Assembly (NCBI GenBank): GCA_025093985.1
Contig: JACAAK010000007.1
Location: 434,001-498,000 of the forward strand
Source: Calvatia gigantea
Lineage: Eukaryota > Basidiomycota > Agaricomycetes > Agaricales > Lycoperdaceae
Reading direction: 5' to 3'
DNA length: 64,000 nucleotides
Notes under the pieces: model-generated
What the model was told of the DNA's origin: nothing
What the model saw: only the letters and a program-made list of their open reading frames with translations
The model's database searches: none
Shown: in pieces, positions 24,817 to 36,881 of the stretch
How the letters are laid out: each line of letters starts with the position of its first letter
How positions within the stretch are numbered: the first letter of the stretch is position 1
Program-made: the position numbers and the translations under genes

Positions 24817-25750
24817 CACCCGCCGATGACAAGGTCGAATAAAAGTGCTTTGGAACAGACTTGTTCGTGAAATACTGTGTAACTGAACCGATTTACGAAT
24901 GTACTGCATACCACGATATTCTGAAGAAACTCAATATGTGTCAGCAGTGCCGGTTTGATAAGAATGCAGGCGAAATCTACCTTCCGCTCTACGTGCACAA
25001 CGTATCCTCTGGTTCAGATGGTCTAGACTCCTCCTTCTCTTTCTCCTACTCCTGCCCTTCCCCGCGTTTTTGAACTTCATAGCATTCCCGGTGCCAGTGC
25101 TGGTACTTCAGGTCTCTTAGTCCTGGGCTTTGAACCGGGCCCTTGCAACCTAAGCAAACGTTATATGGGCTAGTGCGCTGAACGCTTGAGCGAGGATTGT
25201 GGTGGTGAAGCTCTTTGGGCAAAAGCGACGACGCAGAGGCTAGAAAAGTGCCACAACGCTCATTTAATGCTATCTTCCGATACACGGTACACAGGACATA
25301 CCTTTAACAACCATGGTACGTCGAAATAGGTTCTGTTCTTTCAGACAAGGGCTTCGACTTAATGTAAATTATTTTGCTAGCTAATAGTCCTTTGGACGGA
25401 CCCCCTCTCCTCTTTCTTGCTCACACCCCAAGAACTTACGTCATGTGCTAATTGGGACGTCATACTTCGAAGAATATGGCAACTGTAGTGGTGCCCCATC
25501 ATCCGCAATTCCGGTACCCCCGGGGAAGTGAGTAACCATACTGTAGCTGTCATACCAAGAATACCCATTTTTGACAAAGCAGAGAGCTAAACGAAGAATT
25601 TGCCCAAACGACTAAATCCACTTCCCTTCGAGTGGCTCTGTGGGGTACCTTTCCACATCTGCACCGAGCTCTTTGAATATAAAATTGATATTTTCCTCTC
25701 CTTCTTTGTCCTCAGCTTTGGCCAACGCTAGAAAAGGCGTCAATGTGTGA
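24817..25750. other. Intergenic, one doubtful Cys/His-rich frame
   Basis: On the minus strand 25285-25046 an open frame ends with a CxxC...HxxC pattern (NVCLGCKGP...HWHREC), reminiscent of half a LIM-type finger. The second half is missing and no start is clear. Nothing else recognised. Confidence 0.3.
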
Positions 25751-27022
25751 TCAAACCTTCGAGAAACCCGATGACCGACCTTCGCCCCTCCCTTCCCCCA
25801 AACTTTGCTCTAATCCCCCTTCACCGGATCTCGCCGCAATCATCAACAGCTGTGCATTCAAATGATCTAATAATTCAATCGTTTCGCACGAAGCGAAGCG
25901 TAACCTGTATTCTTCGCGCCCCCTTGCTGGGCCACTTCCGTCTTCTGCCGGAGCCCCAAAAACAGATTGCATAAGCCAGTGTGGGTATTCGGCTCCCTTA
26001 CTCCGAACGGGTTGAGGACCGGTAGCGGGTGCTAGTGGATTTTTAACCTGCACGACGAAAGATGACGCTGTAGAAATACCAAGCTCCTTCTGGACATTAC
26101 CCATCTCTGACGGGGACTGGATGCGAGAGGTAGTAGCCAAGGTGAGTTTCTCTCCTGAGACGGCGTACGAGCCTCGGTGTTGGCAATCGCGTATGCACCT
26201 CGACCAGCCAAACGATTGGCAGCCTCATGACGGGTACCTTATAACGGGTTAAGGAATTATTCAAGGCAGTCAAAGTTTCAGCAACTTACCTCTTGTCTTT
26301 GTCTCATATGTTTTTGGCCCGAGGCCTGAGTGTAATTCCTCCAGATTGTCCCCTATTGCGGTGACGGTAGCCCAGAAGACCTCCCTTCGTCCCGGTTGAT
26401 CGGTATCAGGAAGATGTTTCTTTCCGATGGTAATTAAGCGGTATTTCTGCTTAGACTCGCCCGATCGCGGTGGTGCGGGAACAGCGTCCGCCCCCGGCTC
26501 GAGGACCTTTAATTCCGCTTCCTCAACATTTTCCGGGTCGGGTTTGTCCTTGATACCCGTGCTCTCTTCGGCACTTTTCATGGCTGAGGCGAATTCAGGT
26601 GAACGGGGAACTAGGAGCATGTGCATATTCCTGACTTCATCAATAGAATGCGCTTCCTCGACTTGGACACGGGGTCTGTAGAAGAAGTAGATATGACCCC
26701 GCTTCAATCACGCCTATGTTCGAGGACCATTAAAATTTGGAGATCGAGCCAGAAAAACTGGAAGTATACCAGGTTTGTAAACGTTTGTAACCCGTTTGGT
26801 TTCCCCTTCTTCCACTTTCTGTCGCTTCGCCGCTGGTTCGTCTTGTTTCTTGTCAAGATCTTCCTCTGCTCGTTCCCCATTGTGTTTTTCAGCGGCATCA
26901 GCACCTTCTTTGTCTGTGTTCTTTGATATTTTCTTAACGCCCCTCTTTCTTCCAGCTTTTGCATGCGCTGGGTGTGCCTTGGTAGTTAACCCTGCTTTTG
27001 ACTGACGCCTTGTGGTGGGCAT
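25751..27022 (-). CDS. Conserved fungal protein of unknown function (annotated 'BTB-domain transcription factor'-like in ascomycetes)
   Basis: Exons 27022-26770, 26713-26290 and 26237-25751, GT-AG introns of 56 and 52 nt. The N-terminal ~85 residues are basic and disordered (MPTTRRQSKAGL, KRGVKKISK), suggesting nuclear localisation. Then comes the conserved block RGHIYFFYRPRVQVEEAHSI, a charged linker, KYRLITIGKKHLPD, KTYETKTRG and SSFVVQVKNPLAP, the order seen in a widespread fungal family that databases label loosely as BTB-domain transcription factor; I see no BTB fold myself. The frame needs three one-base corrections: near 26700-26703 (just before RGHIYFF), near 26161-26170, and in CCCC at 26112-26115. 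Divergent partner of DcpS, 440 bp apart. Function unknown. Confidence 0.7.
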
Positions 27023-27461
27023 TGTTAGAGTGGATAGGGGAGTTTTCGGGCGTAGAGTTGTCCCAAATGACGTCACCGGTTGCTCTTTCCATCATTGAAC
27101 GCCTTTCGTCCGCGTCATTGATTGCCACCCGCCCTTAAAGCTTAATGGCGTAAGCAACTCTTGAGTCTTTGGCCTTAACGCGCACCACAGTTTTATTGGT
27201 CCCAAAATTTCTTTTCGGGATAATGTTTTGCGGTGCCCCGGTTGCGGCACGGGGTCAGGGCGGAGGGTACGCCGTCCTGATTCCCCACTCGAAATGCCAC
27301 ACTTCTCTTGCATGAAGCCTATATAACATGAACTTGAAACTTTTCCAGCGCTTCCAGGACCAGAGGGGGCCAGTTGGGGTCTGCTGACGTAATGAGATTA
27401 AATGCACTTCAAGTGTTGAAGCGCTAGAATCCTGTCAAGCTTGACAAGGTTCACTTCCCGT

Positions 27462-28661
27462 ATGTCCCATCCGGCTGCACCAAAAACCCTTGAAGCTCTT
27501 CGCGCTTTCAAATTTGAAAGGATTCTCAACGAAGACACCCTAACGCATTCCATTATTTTCCTTGGTTCATTGCCGGAGCCGGAAGGAGATGGGCAGGTAC
27601 AGGCCATTTTACGGATCGAAAAAACGGCCCTAGATCCCACACAAATTCCCAGTATTTTTCATTCCTTGGGTGGCATCGAAAGAGTGCAGGTGGAACAGAG
27701 TACCGATATAGTACGCGCCCTTTACAGAGACGGTGGTCGCAGACGCGATGACTAATTGCTGGTGTTAGTACACCTGGATGTTTGGTTGGTTGGGCCCCGG
27801 CAAGGAACGAGATGTGAAGATTAACATCATCTGTCCGGCAACCGAAACCCACATCAGAAAGGTGAGGGTTAATCACGGCGGGATGGGTGACAAACTCATT
27901 ATCGCTTCGTAGTACACGAAACAACAGCAACTAATTGTGCGCGAAACACCGGAACTCTATGAAAAAATCGTGAAGCCGTATATCGGCGCCTTTCCTGCTT
28001 CGAGGACGAAATGGTAATCCGGCACACCATGACTTTACCTGGCCATTTATTGTTCCCCAGGGTCGATAATATTCTTAATGGACTGTCAGAGCGGGAAAAA
28101 GTACTGGTTTCTAACCCAGAGTTCTTGATCTTGCCTGATATGAAATGGGACCTCAAAACTCTTTCCTCGCTGTACCTTGTTGCAATTATTCAAGACCGAA
28201 GCATTCGCAGCCTTCGTGACCTGAGGAGTAACCATATTGGTCTGTTGCTAACTATTCGTAGGGAAGCAGAAGAAGTAGTGGAACGAAAGTGGGGTCTGGG
28301 GAAAGGCTCGCTGAGAATGTTCATTCACTACCAACCAAGTTACTGTAGGTGCTTTGAGCTGTTACAAGCTAGTATCTCATCCTGTCTTTCACAAAGATCA
28401 CTTCCATGTCCATATCGTCAGCGCTAACTACGAAGGATTGTTGGGGATGAGCGTTGGGCAGGCTCATTTACTCGACGACATAATATCCTTGGTGCAACTT
28501 CACACTCAGCAGTTGCAAGTTTATTACTAATAAACATTTTTCAGCTTGAGCTCGACTCCGGCGGTGAGGTGGGAGTGTTGCAGAAGATGACCTTGACATA
28601 TGGTTTGGGCGATCAGCATGGGTTGTACAAAGAATTGAAGGACGCGTTGCATGGAATTTAG
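27462..28661 (+). CDS. DCS1: Scavenger mRNA-decapping enzyme DcpS (HIT family)
   Basis: Hydrolyses the m7GpppN cap left after 3'-5' mRNA decay to m7GMP, in cytoplasm and nucleus. Six exons, all intact: 27462-27710, 27769-27861, 27913-28013, 28061-28344, 28397-28491, 28545-28661; 312 residues, normal length. ATG at 27462 begins MSHPAAPKTLEALRAFKF. The N-terminal swapped domain contains YTWMFGWLGPGKERDVKINI. The C-terminal HIT domain includes LIPD-type FLILPDMKWD, LRSNHIGLL and the histidine triad HFHVHIV created across the fourth intron (codon T|AT). GQAHLLDDII follows, as in all DcpS. Head-to-head with the 25.7-27.0 kb gene; the 440-bp spacer probably serves both. No frameshift. Confidence 0.95.
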
Positions 28662-29041
28662 TTGGATATCAGGCTTCAAACTACAACGCGAAACAAGCCA
28701 AGGCTTCGCAGATGGCTTTGTGCGCAGACCACGCGACAAATAATGATGCGAACCGAGAAAAAATTATGATGATCGATATTGATGCTCACACATGGTATCA
28801 GGATGTACTTGTGAGAAGTCGTCTTTGTGCCTGATCCTCAATTTTTTCCCACTGTTCAGAAGTGTTCTGACTTGGTGGGTCACTGAGCTACAGTTACTTA
28901 ACAGTAGTGAAAGTGTCACGAATAATTTAGGAAGGTCATCTTGTTCCGACGGCGCAACCCATCATATCCTGACACATCGGAAGTCCGTCCTTTTAACTTC
29001 GGCTTATGAGGATTATGACGGAATCCTTCCGCCGGCTGGGG
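28662..29041. other. Intergenic after DcpS
   Basis: No gene recognised. The first part is probably DcpS 3' UTR. The segment ends at the foldback element. Confidence 0.4.
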
Positions 29042-29136
29042 AGTAGTGTTGCCGTTGACTCGAGCGCCTAGCCTGATATAGGGCAAAAATTTTGCCCTAT
29101 ATAAGGCTAGGCGCTCGAGTCAACGGCAACACTACT
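29042..29136. repeat. 95-bp foldback (near-perfect palindrome), MITE-like
   Basis: Two 47-nt arms are reverse complements with a single mismatch (G at 29075 versus the T expected) around a one-base centre in GGGCAAAAATTTTGCCC. The arm begins AGTAGTGTTGCCG and the far end reads CGGCAACACTACT. The element is flanked by a direct repeat TGGGG (29037-29041 and 29136-29140, the last T overlapping the palindrome end), as expected for a target-site duplication. Too short to code. It is most simply a miniature inverted-repeat transposable element without a loop. Transcription would give a long hairpin. Confidence 0.85.
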
Positions 29137-29443
29137 GGGGCGCTTCTCCAAACAGTGATAGTACCGGTCCTATATTAAGATTTCCCTAAACGCACAGGAT
29201 CGAGTCTGGTTATCCATGTATCCATAACTGCTTTCTCTGGAACAATGGGACGAATCCGATAGTACTGACATCAGCGCCGCATCAAATGTTGTGATGAGCG
29301 CTCCGAAGTCATCTCCGATATGCCGTGTGAGCTATCAATCTCTCGAACCACTCTGAAGCCGCGGTGGTGTCGACTGCGGGTATATCTTCGGCTACCTCTA
29401 TGCTTAGGTGTGTATGTCCCCCGCCAACTTCCCAGCCACCATC

Positions 29444-31989
29444 ATGTTCTCACTCTCGTGGCTCGTAGCTGCATGTACATTAGGTTCTTTGGCCCAACGC
29501 GAAGTACTTGTGGAGGCTCAGAATCCGCTAGAGCTAGGAGGGTCGCGAGCCACGGCGAAGGATTGGGAAGAGTTGGGACGTGAGGTCGATGGTAGGCTGA
29601 TTCAAGGGAAACCCTTTGCGGAGCCATGCTTTTCTAATTCCTTTAACTCATCGGAATGCCTTGCTATAAGGAACATCTACCTGGACGAAGGTGGGTGATG
29701 TTTCACCTGTTAATGTCGACACAATCCACGATCACCGCGAGCTGATGAACATTCTTATTAGTGAAGAGGACGGGTCAGCCCGGGGCGTACATTGAGACAC
29801 AATGGGAAACGTGCCAGACGTCAGGAGAGCAATGCCTTCTGGATTATCTCCTTCCTAATGATATTCAACCCACACTACCTCCCCATACGTGTCAACTTGG
29901 GAGCATACCGAGTTATTTTGTGAGTGTCTATCTTGAGAGTTGTCACAGCTCGTATCATTTATGCCGTCCAGATTGATGTCAGGGGTGCGGATGACGTGAG
30001 GGCCGCGTTTAAATTTGTGAAGAGGAATAATGTTCCACTTGTCGTCAAGAATACTGGAGTACGTGGATTGAATTATGGTGCTAATTTTTGCTGACAGAGC
30101 CCCCCCAGCATGATTACACGGGAAGAAGTAGTGCCCCAGGCTCACTGGCACTCTGGGTGAGTGGGTTGAGTGTTAGCGAGCACACGAAAAAATTAACTCT
30201 GTCGCCGGTAGACCCACAACCTCAAAGATGTACGCCCAATTACTCTCCCGTCACAGCAAGCAATTTCACAGGTCATGTACTCTAGATGAAGGTACTCCCC
30301 TGATTTTGTTCCGTCTGGTTGTGCCTCTGAACCGCGTCAAGCGGTTACTCTCGGGGTATGTCGTAGATATGATGGCCCTGAAGACCAGCATTCTAAATTC
30401 GTTGACAGGCAGGCGTTCAGTGGGCTGAAGCATATGCTTTTGCGGAAACCAATAACATAACGGTCGTAGGAGGCAAGTCTTGCCTGTCCAAGCATAGTTC
30501 TTTATAGCCCCTTCTTACTGGTTTAATCTCAGGAAGTGATAAGGTTGTTGGCGCAGTTGGAGGTTGGCTTCAAGGAGGAGGCCAGGGGGCGCTTACTCCG
30601 AGTCTAGGCCTTGGTGTTGATCGGGTGGTAAGCGTAACTATACTTTCAAACAAGCACGCGGAGACCGAGAGATTCTAGCTCGAGTTCAAGATCGTTACGC
30701 CTGATGGGAAGTTAAGGATCGCGAACGAGTGTCAGAACAAGGATCTGTTTTGGGCTCTGCGTGGGGGTGCGTCAATTATGAATCCACAGCATACGTGACA
30801 CTTAGATGATTTCCAAAGGCGGCGGTGGAACCTTCGGCGTAGTGTTGGAAAGTACTATCCTCGCCTCCCCTCGCGTCAAACTTCAGACTCTCATCATGAC
30901 ATTTGCTCCCACAACGAACCTCACACATGAGATGTGGAGCATTCTGGCTGAAAATGGATTGAAGTGGGCGAAGGAGGGATGGGGAGGATTCTCGATGGCC
31001 AATGTTGTCATCTACCTGAACCCAAGGTTGTCACCAAGCGAGGCTGAAGCATCCATGGCGCCTTTACTCGAGCTTGGCAAGAGGCTACAGGCAACAAATT
31101 CGGACACAACTTCGATTGCATTCACGGAGTTTCCTTCCTGGTTCGCATTCTTCCAGGCATTCTCGTCGAAATTCGTTGCCGTAAGTACATAGTCCACACC
31201 TTTGCTTTATTAATTGCTGATTGAGGCGGCGCAATGATAGCACACCGGCTTGAATTTGGCCCTTGCTTCTCGGCTCATCCCCAAGACCTTATTTGAAACG
31301 AAGGAGAAGCAAGAGTCTCTCGTGTCTGGTCTCCTGGCAGCAAACGCGGCGACGCCGGGTCTCATCATCCTCATTGCAGCCCCAACAGCTTTTTCCCATT
31401 CTCCGGGTGCAACAAGTGTTACTGAGGCGTGGAGATCGAGCCTATACCATATCACGGTCATTTCCCCATGGAATTGGAATGCTACTTTGGAAGAGAAGAA
31501 GCAGCATTACAGGGCCGCAAGTCGCTCAATGGACAACTTGAGGAGGATCACACCGGATGCGGCGTATCAGGTCCGTTGCCGTTGTTGTCAATATGTTTCA
31601 CTGGCACCCTGGCTGACGCAATACCTTAGAATGAAGCCGACGTATACGAGCCTAATTACGAAGGTATGTGTTATCGCTGAGCACTGTGCATCGATTAACA
31701 TCAGTGCCCGGTTTAGTGAGTTTCTGGGGAACTAACTATCCGGAGTTGTTGCGGATCAAACAAAAATAGTGCGTTGACATCTTTGAGTTGGCTGGGACAC
31801 CCGTCGCTGACCTTGTTGCAGTGATCCCGATCACATCCTTGACTGTTGGCATTGCGGTCAGTCGTGTTCTCAAAGCAAGTGTCATTTCGAACTGGCGGTA
31901 TTAATTGGATTCTTCTACGCAGTCGGCTGGAACCGAGAAGACAGACGGTTCTCTTGTTATGTTCAACCTTGACAAACCCTCCAGCATAA
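29444..31989 (+). CDS. Secreted FAD-linked oxidase (PCMH fold, berberine-bridge type C-terminus)
   Basis: Extracellular flavoprotein of the VAO/BBE group oxidising alcohols, sugars or phenolics; the substrate cannot be told. Signal peptide [17 protein letters not shown] at 29444. FAD domain motifs in order: [25 protein letters not shown]-type [34 protein letters not shown] (His for covalent FAD), [70 protein letters not shown]. The BBE segment ends [20 protein letters not shown]. About 12 introns; the one at 30473-30532 is GC-AG (GCAAGT). The stretch after THNLKDV contains an in-frame TGA at 30287-30289 before [10 protein letters not shown], so either a splice choice I cannot see or a nonsense mutation. 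The exact C-terminus (31989) is uncertain. Confidence 0.82.
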
Positions 31990-32456
31990 AGGACAGATGT
32001 GGATATACTCGAGTTTGCCACTAAAATACTTGAAACGACCAGATGTTCCTGCCGATTGATTGTATCATGTAGAACACGAGTGACAGTATAGATGGACAGA
32101 TTGTGATGTTCATTCACAGTTAACTATGGTCCCACGTCTTGGATCAAGTCGTCGGTCCTCCTGTAATGAGGGACGCCTGCTGAGGATGAGAGTCCAATGC
32201 TAAGTGAACTGGAAAGTCGGCAGGCTTTTGACTTTGCAGGGTCATTCATGATTGACGGGTTTTAGCGAAAGGGCCCCAGTATATGAATGAATGCTGATGC
32301 TCTTGGCGGCCTCGGCAGCAACAGCTTTGTACTCGTCCCATCAAGCATCATGCAACAAAGAGGAAACGTTCAGTTTTTGTTCATCTGCCATCTTCTCTTC
32401 TCCCTCCTTTCTTATACTCTGTCATTCTTTCCGCGCAGGACGCCTCTTTTTCATAG

Positions 32457-34536
32457 ATGTTGCAGCTACCATTCCTTGTCTTCGTTCTTGGTTTTCTGGC
32501 TGGAACCATACCCGCATTTCCTACGGAGGTTGGCCAGGGAGTTATTGATACACGTAACGAGGAAACGAACTCGGTGGCGGCACCTCGGGGTTATGATATT
32601 CCAATACGAAGACAACATGTCAGGCCTTCGGGGCTGCGAAGGAGAGGGACACTGAGCGGGCAGTCTGGTCTAGGAGACAACATGGATTTGTGAGCGTCTG
32701 CGGGTGCATAAAAGTTCGGGTTGATTGCATATTTATCTGCGCCATCTTAGGCTATATACGGTGCCCATTGAGCTTGGGAATACGGTAGTTGCTGTCAATC
32801 TTGGTTGGCCTCTCTCACAAGTCACTAGAAATCACAAATTCACTAGTCCCGACAGATACTGGCTCTAGCGATTTGTGGGTCGTTTCTGACGCCTGTACTA
32901 CGGGTACATGCAAGGGCTCCGACGTGACAAGATATCCCTCCAAAGCCAAGCACCCAACAGGAGTCGATGTCGCCATGTACTACGGAGACTCTTCGACCGG
33001 AACGTTCGCGAAGGGTTCCGTTGAACTCGACACGGCTACGATTGCAGGAATCGCCATGACGGACCAGGCGTTTGGAGCAATCAATGACACGAACAACGCG
33101 GTGATACAGTACGACACGGCTGGTATAGTTGGTTTGGGATTTCCTGCTGGAGGGTGGGTGGCATTGTTCGCTCCCGTAACACCTCGTGTACTCACACTTG
33201 GGTCGTAGTAAAATACAAGAAGCAGTCGTTACCCTGAAGGTGATTCTTATTCTCCTTACGAATGAGTTTGGACGCTCATTCTAGTTAACAGGAAGGACCC
33301 ATCAATACCACCGATGACTTTCTCCTCTCAACATACACCTATGGCCCACTGCTATCACGGATGTTAATGACTGGTGCCCTTGAAGCCCCTATGTTCACAG
33401 TTCGTTCGGTGATTTGATTTCTTCTGACTTTTCTTATCCTGACGTGGCGTTTCTGGATGACAGATCACACTGCACAGAAATACAATCGACATCAGTGGAC
33501 ATGGTCAACTAACTCTTGGCAGACTTCCAGATGGTGTTGATAATTCCTCACTGACTTGGGTGCCGGTGCGCCTTTACACTCCGGCGGAGGGCGGGCTTGA
33601 GGCGCCAACGTTTGCGCCGAACGAACTATATCCCTTGTACGCCTACCTACGAATGATACAGCAGATCAAGTTTGATGATACGCTTTCTAGCCGTTGGGAA
33701 ATCGACATCGATGCCGTCTTCCTTGACGGACAGCGTCTTCCCCGATCAACCGTCCCAACACTCGATGGTATTGATTCGACAAGGACTTCAGCCCTCATTG
33801 ACACCGTACGCGAGTCTCCCGCTTTAATGAATTCCCGCTGAGCTATGGACCTCACGTTTAGGGAAACTCCATTCTTCGTGGTCCTGAAGACGTGGTCAAC
33901 AGCATTCTACGCACAGTTTCCCCTTCGTATCAACCTTCCGATGAGGATTCAATGCCTATGTTCCCCTGCAAAAATGCCCACACTCTTTCATTCCAGATTG
34001 GTGGCAAGGTGTGTCAACTGCACATTGTGTTCTTAAACGCAACCTGAACTGGCATGGGCACTACTCTTAGATGTTCCCGATTGACCCCCGCGACTTCATT
34101 GGCCCGTTTAAAGCAAACGATGCCACGACTTGCGTCGCGGACAATTTGGTCACAACAGATGCGCCTCGTTTCGGGGCCACCTTCCGTTGGAGTTTAGGTG
34201 ACCCCTTCTTCCGATCGTACGTGCCAATAACCTATCCTGCAACCTTGGTCATGACTTAGATTTTCTCTAACGCAGAAACCTCGTTGCGTTTCATTATGGC
34301 AACCTCACACATCCTTCTGTCGACCCTCCACGCATTGGATTCCTTTCCCTCGTACCACCGAAATGCCAACGATCTATATCAACAAGCCGTTAACGATGCA
34401 TTGAGCAACGGGGGCAACTTCGAACGTGAGAAAAGTCCACCTCAGTGTAACTCTTAGTCTTGTGGCTCATGTTTATTATGATAGAAACGAATCAACGATG
34501 CGCCTACAGCCAGCGCAGCTCTGGCTCCTCAGGTGA
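32457..34536 (+). CDS. Secreted aspartic protease (peptidase A1, pepsin fold)
   Basis: Secreted acid endopeptidase. ATG at 32457; signal peptide LPFLVFVLGFLAGTIPAFP, then a basic propeptide ending near RRRG. First catalytic site PTDTGSSDLWVVSDAC; flap-region Tyr in MYYGDSSTGTF; second site SALIDT|GNSILRGPEDV (intron between Thr and Gly). C-lobe motifs: CVADNLVTTD, SLGDPFFRS|NLVAFHYGNL and PPRIGFLSL. At least nine introns. One extra A in AAA (34361-34363) shifts the frame just after FLSLVPP. Without it the protein runs on into a hydrophilic tail. The precise end (34536 in one frame, about 34633 in another) is unresolved, and the early exon junction around 32794-32850 is weakly supported. No C-terminal GPI signal is clear. 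Confidence 0.83.
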
Positions 34537-34639
34537 CTGTGTCCGCTGGTAGCCAGGCCAGATGTCACACACCTCAGTGCTGCTGCTACCCTGAACCTTG
34601 GCCGGGACCAAACTTGGCCGCCCCCACCGACTGACTGCT

Positions 34640-35197
34640 AGTTTCTAAGTTCGGGTCGAGCCAGCTCCGCTTTGTCAAACATACGTTCCAAGGGAGCATC
34701 AGGTGTTGTCTTGTATAATGGTCAGTCACTGTCTTGGACTTTCTACTTGCTTTGATAGGGGTGCTTCACATTACCAGAGGACATTCATTCTCATTGGTCT
34801 ATTTAGGACAGGTACGCTGTCCAAACCTATTTACCCTGTTATCCTGGCTGCATTATTAGTTGCATCACTTCATTATCGCATGTTTACCCATCTCGGCTTG
34901 ACTTCACTTGTGTTGTCGAATCCGCCGAGTAATCCAGCGACCCAAGTACCAGCCCGCAACGATAAGGAAGCACAGCGCCAACGATTCCTACACCAATGAA
35001 ACCAGAGTGTTCCCCTGCCTGGATATCCAACATGTCACGTTAGACTTCGCGACTAAGACAAGATTCAAATGCTACGCACATTTTCCCAACCTCTCCACCA
35101 AGAACCCGCGAGTCCACCACCATCCTCCGCTCTGGCCGCAGCAACGCATTGCGAACATTGTTCCCCAATGAGACTCATGATCGTAATGAGGGAGATG
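34640..35197. other. Convergent spacer, protease / nickel transporter
   Basis: Both neighbours end here (protease on +, NiCoT on -). No gene or repeat recognised. Confidence 0.4.
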
Positions 35198-36881
35198 CTA
35201 TGATGGAAAGATGTTTCTCAGCACGGAGAAAGGGTGGAGGGGAATTAGGAGGGTGGCATACGCAAATGCGACCATGATACTCATCAAGGTGAGCATGATA
35301 CTCAGCCCCGACATTACGTTCATCTTCGTCCTCGTCTCTGTTTCTATCCGTTCGTCTCGGGCTGTATTGGCTCCAGAACTTGAGGGCGCTTGTGCATCAG
35401 GATCTTTCCTTGTATCAACATCTTCCGGATCGGCTTTGACTTCCTGCTGTATGGGCGTTGGTAGTGTTTTGCGTTCGACTATTCGCCACCTTGAAGAATT
35501 CTCGAGTAAGCCCGCATAAGAATATAGCATGAGAATAGAGTCCAGCGAGTCAATGAAGGACATTCCGGCCGTGAATAAGAGCTAACCAATTCCGCGGAGT
35601 AAACGTCACAAACCATTCAGCGGAAAAAGTGCCGACTTACAGGAAGAATTATAACATGCGAAGAGGGTATGGCATGTTTGTCGGATTCCTGTTTGGCGAT
35701 TGCGGAGATGGCGAGGAGAGCGATAGAAGACGCAGTATCGAATCCTGTAACCCTTCGTGTAAAGATAGGCGAGACGAAAAGAAGCGCTGCGGCTACTGAC
35801 CCAAACCAAAAAGTACTCCTACAGGATACATCTATCATTGCACTAATAAGGTTGAGAGAAATCCTGGAGAATTGTAAGGTGTCACCTTCCAAGGTCTGTT
35901 GACGAAGGTGACAATAGGTCCCAGAATTCTCATCATGAGCATTGAGTCCTTTTCGGGTTCTCGTGGTGGTTCATCTACAGCTTCTCCATTTTCGATGCGT
36001 TCGCGCCGCCGCCTCTCCTGTCAAGAATTAAGGCAAAAACGAGAGTAGCTGTGGCAATGACATACCCTGCGCCGTTGACGTAAGATACGCCAGAGAATGA
36101 AAGAGTTTGCTAAGCCAACAATGAACAAGAAGGATCCACTAACGGCAGCACCTGAAGGAGTTGTATTAAAAGAAATCACTTCAGGAAGCAGGAGGCACTC
36201 ACCAACAATTCCGCCGACTTCGCCTATCGAAGATATCCGGTTATAAACGCTGGTGGATATTGCAATCGCTGACGGTCTACGAGGTGCAATTGAGTCACTT
36301 TCAAAGAGTAGTAATATATTGCAGATACCACGTACGACGACGATCACGATGGTGCTATGACCAAGAGAGAAGAACAACCCACAGGTGATGGGCAATTGGC
36401 CTGTATTCATTAGGGACCTCGTTGCATTATCTATCGCACTGCGAAGCTTAATTCATGGTTGTACAACTGACGAAGACCCATACCTGATGTGGTCAGCGTC
36501 TAGTGCTAGTGGAGTGCTAGCGTTAGATGACATCGACCCGAGGTAGACCGCACATGCCATGTCTTAAACCAAGAGTCTGGGTAAAAAGCATGGGTACCAG
36601 GTCTCGAAGTTGAAATGGATCCAGAGCACACCCATGCTAGAAGGGCCAGACTCAAGTTGCCTCGGGTATTTCGATCATGGAAGAGTATGGCAGCAACAGC
36701 CCAGCTTATTGCATTGGCTAGGACCCTGCAATGGTAGGTTCATTCTGGTAACAATCGGAAGAAGCTAATTAACTCACTCGCAAGAGGTAAGTAATAATGA
36801 ACGACCGAAGATTGTGAGGCGAATATTGAGACGGCGAAATGCTATAAAAAGCCATTCCAGCTCATAAGAAAATGCGTCTTG
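35198..36881 (-). CDS. High-affinity nickel/cobalt permease (NiCoT/NicO family)
   Basis: Plasma-membrane transporter importing Ni2+ or Co2+, in fungi chiefly to supply urease. All four NiCoT signatures are present: TLGLRH|ALDADHI (helix II), LFFSLGHSTIVIVV, LFGLGFDTASSIALL, and AGMSFIDSLDS. About eight hydrophobic segments. A long acidic/basic loop (ERRRRERIENGEAVDE) lies between helices IV and V, and another disordered loop (PEDVDTRKDPDAQAP) near the end, normal for eukaryotic members. Exon junctions were verified from the metal motif to the stop. The intron that splits RH|ALDADH (36557-36506) is GC-AG (GCATGT); choosing the nearby GT instead would insert three residues into an invariant motif. 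The N-terminal exon (LNIRLTIFGRSLLL) is visible to about 36881, but no in-frame ATG joins it, so the start is unresolved. Confidence 0.88.

Noticed and set aside
25085..25200. tRNA-like B box (GGTTCAAAGCC) on the minus strand, possible SINE
   Set aside because: T stem does not pair, no A box or acceptor stem found.
25046..25285. Minus-strand frame with CxxC-x17-HxxC pattern, half of a LIM-like finger
   Set aside because: The second zinc half-site is missing, no start or splice context is convincing, and one spacing match is weak evidence.
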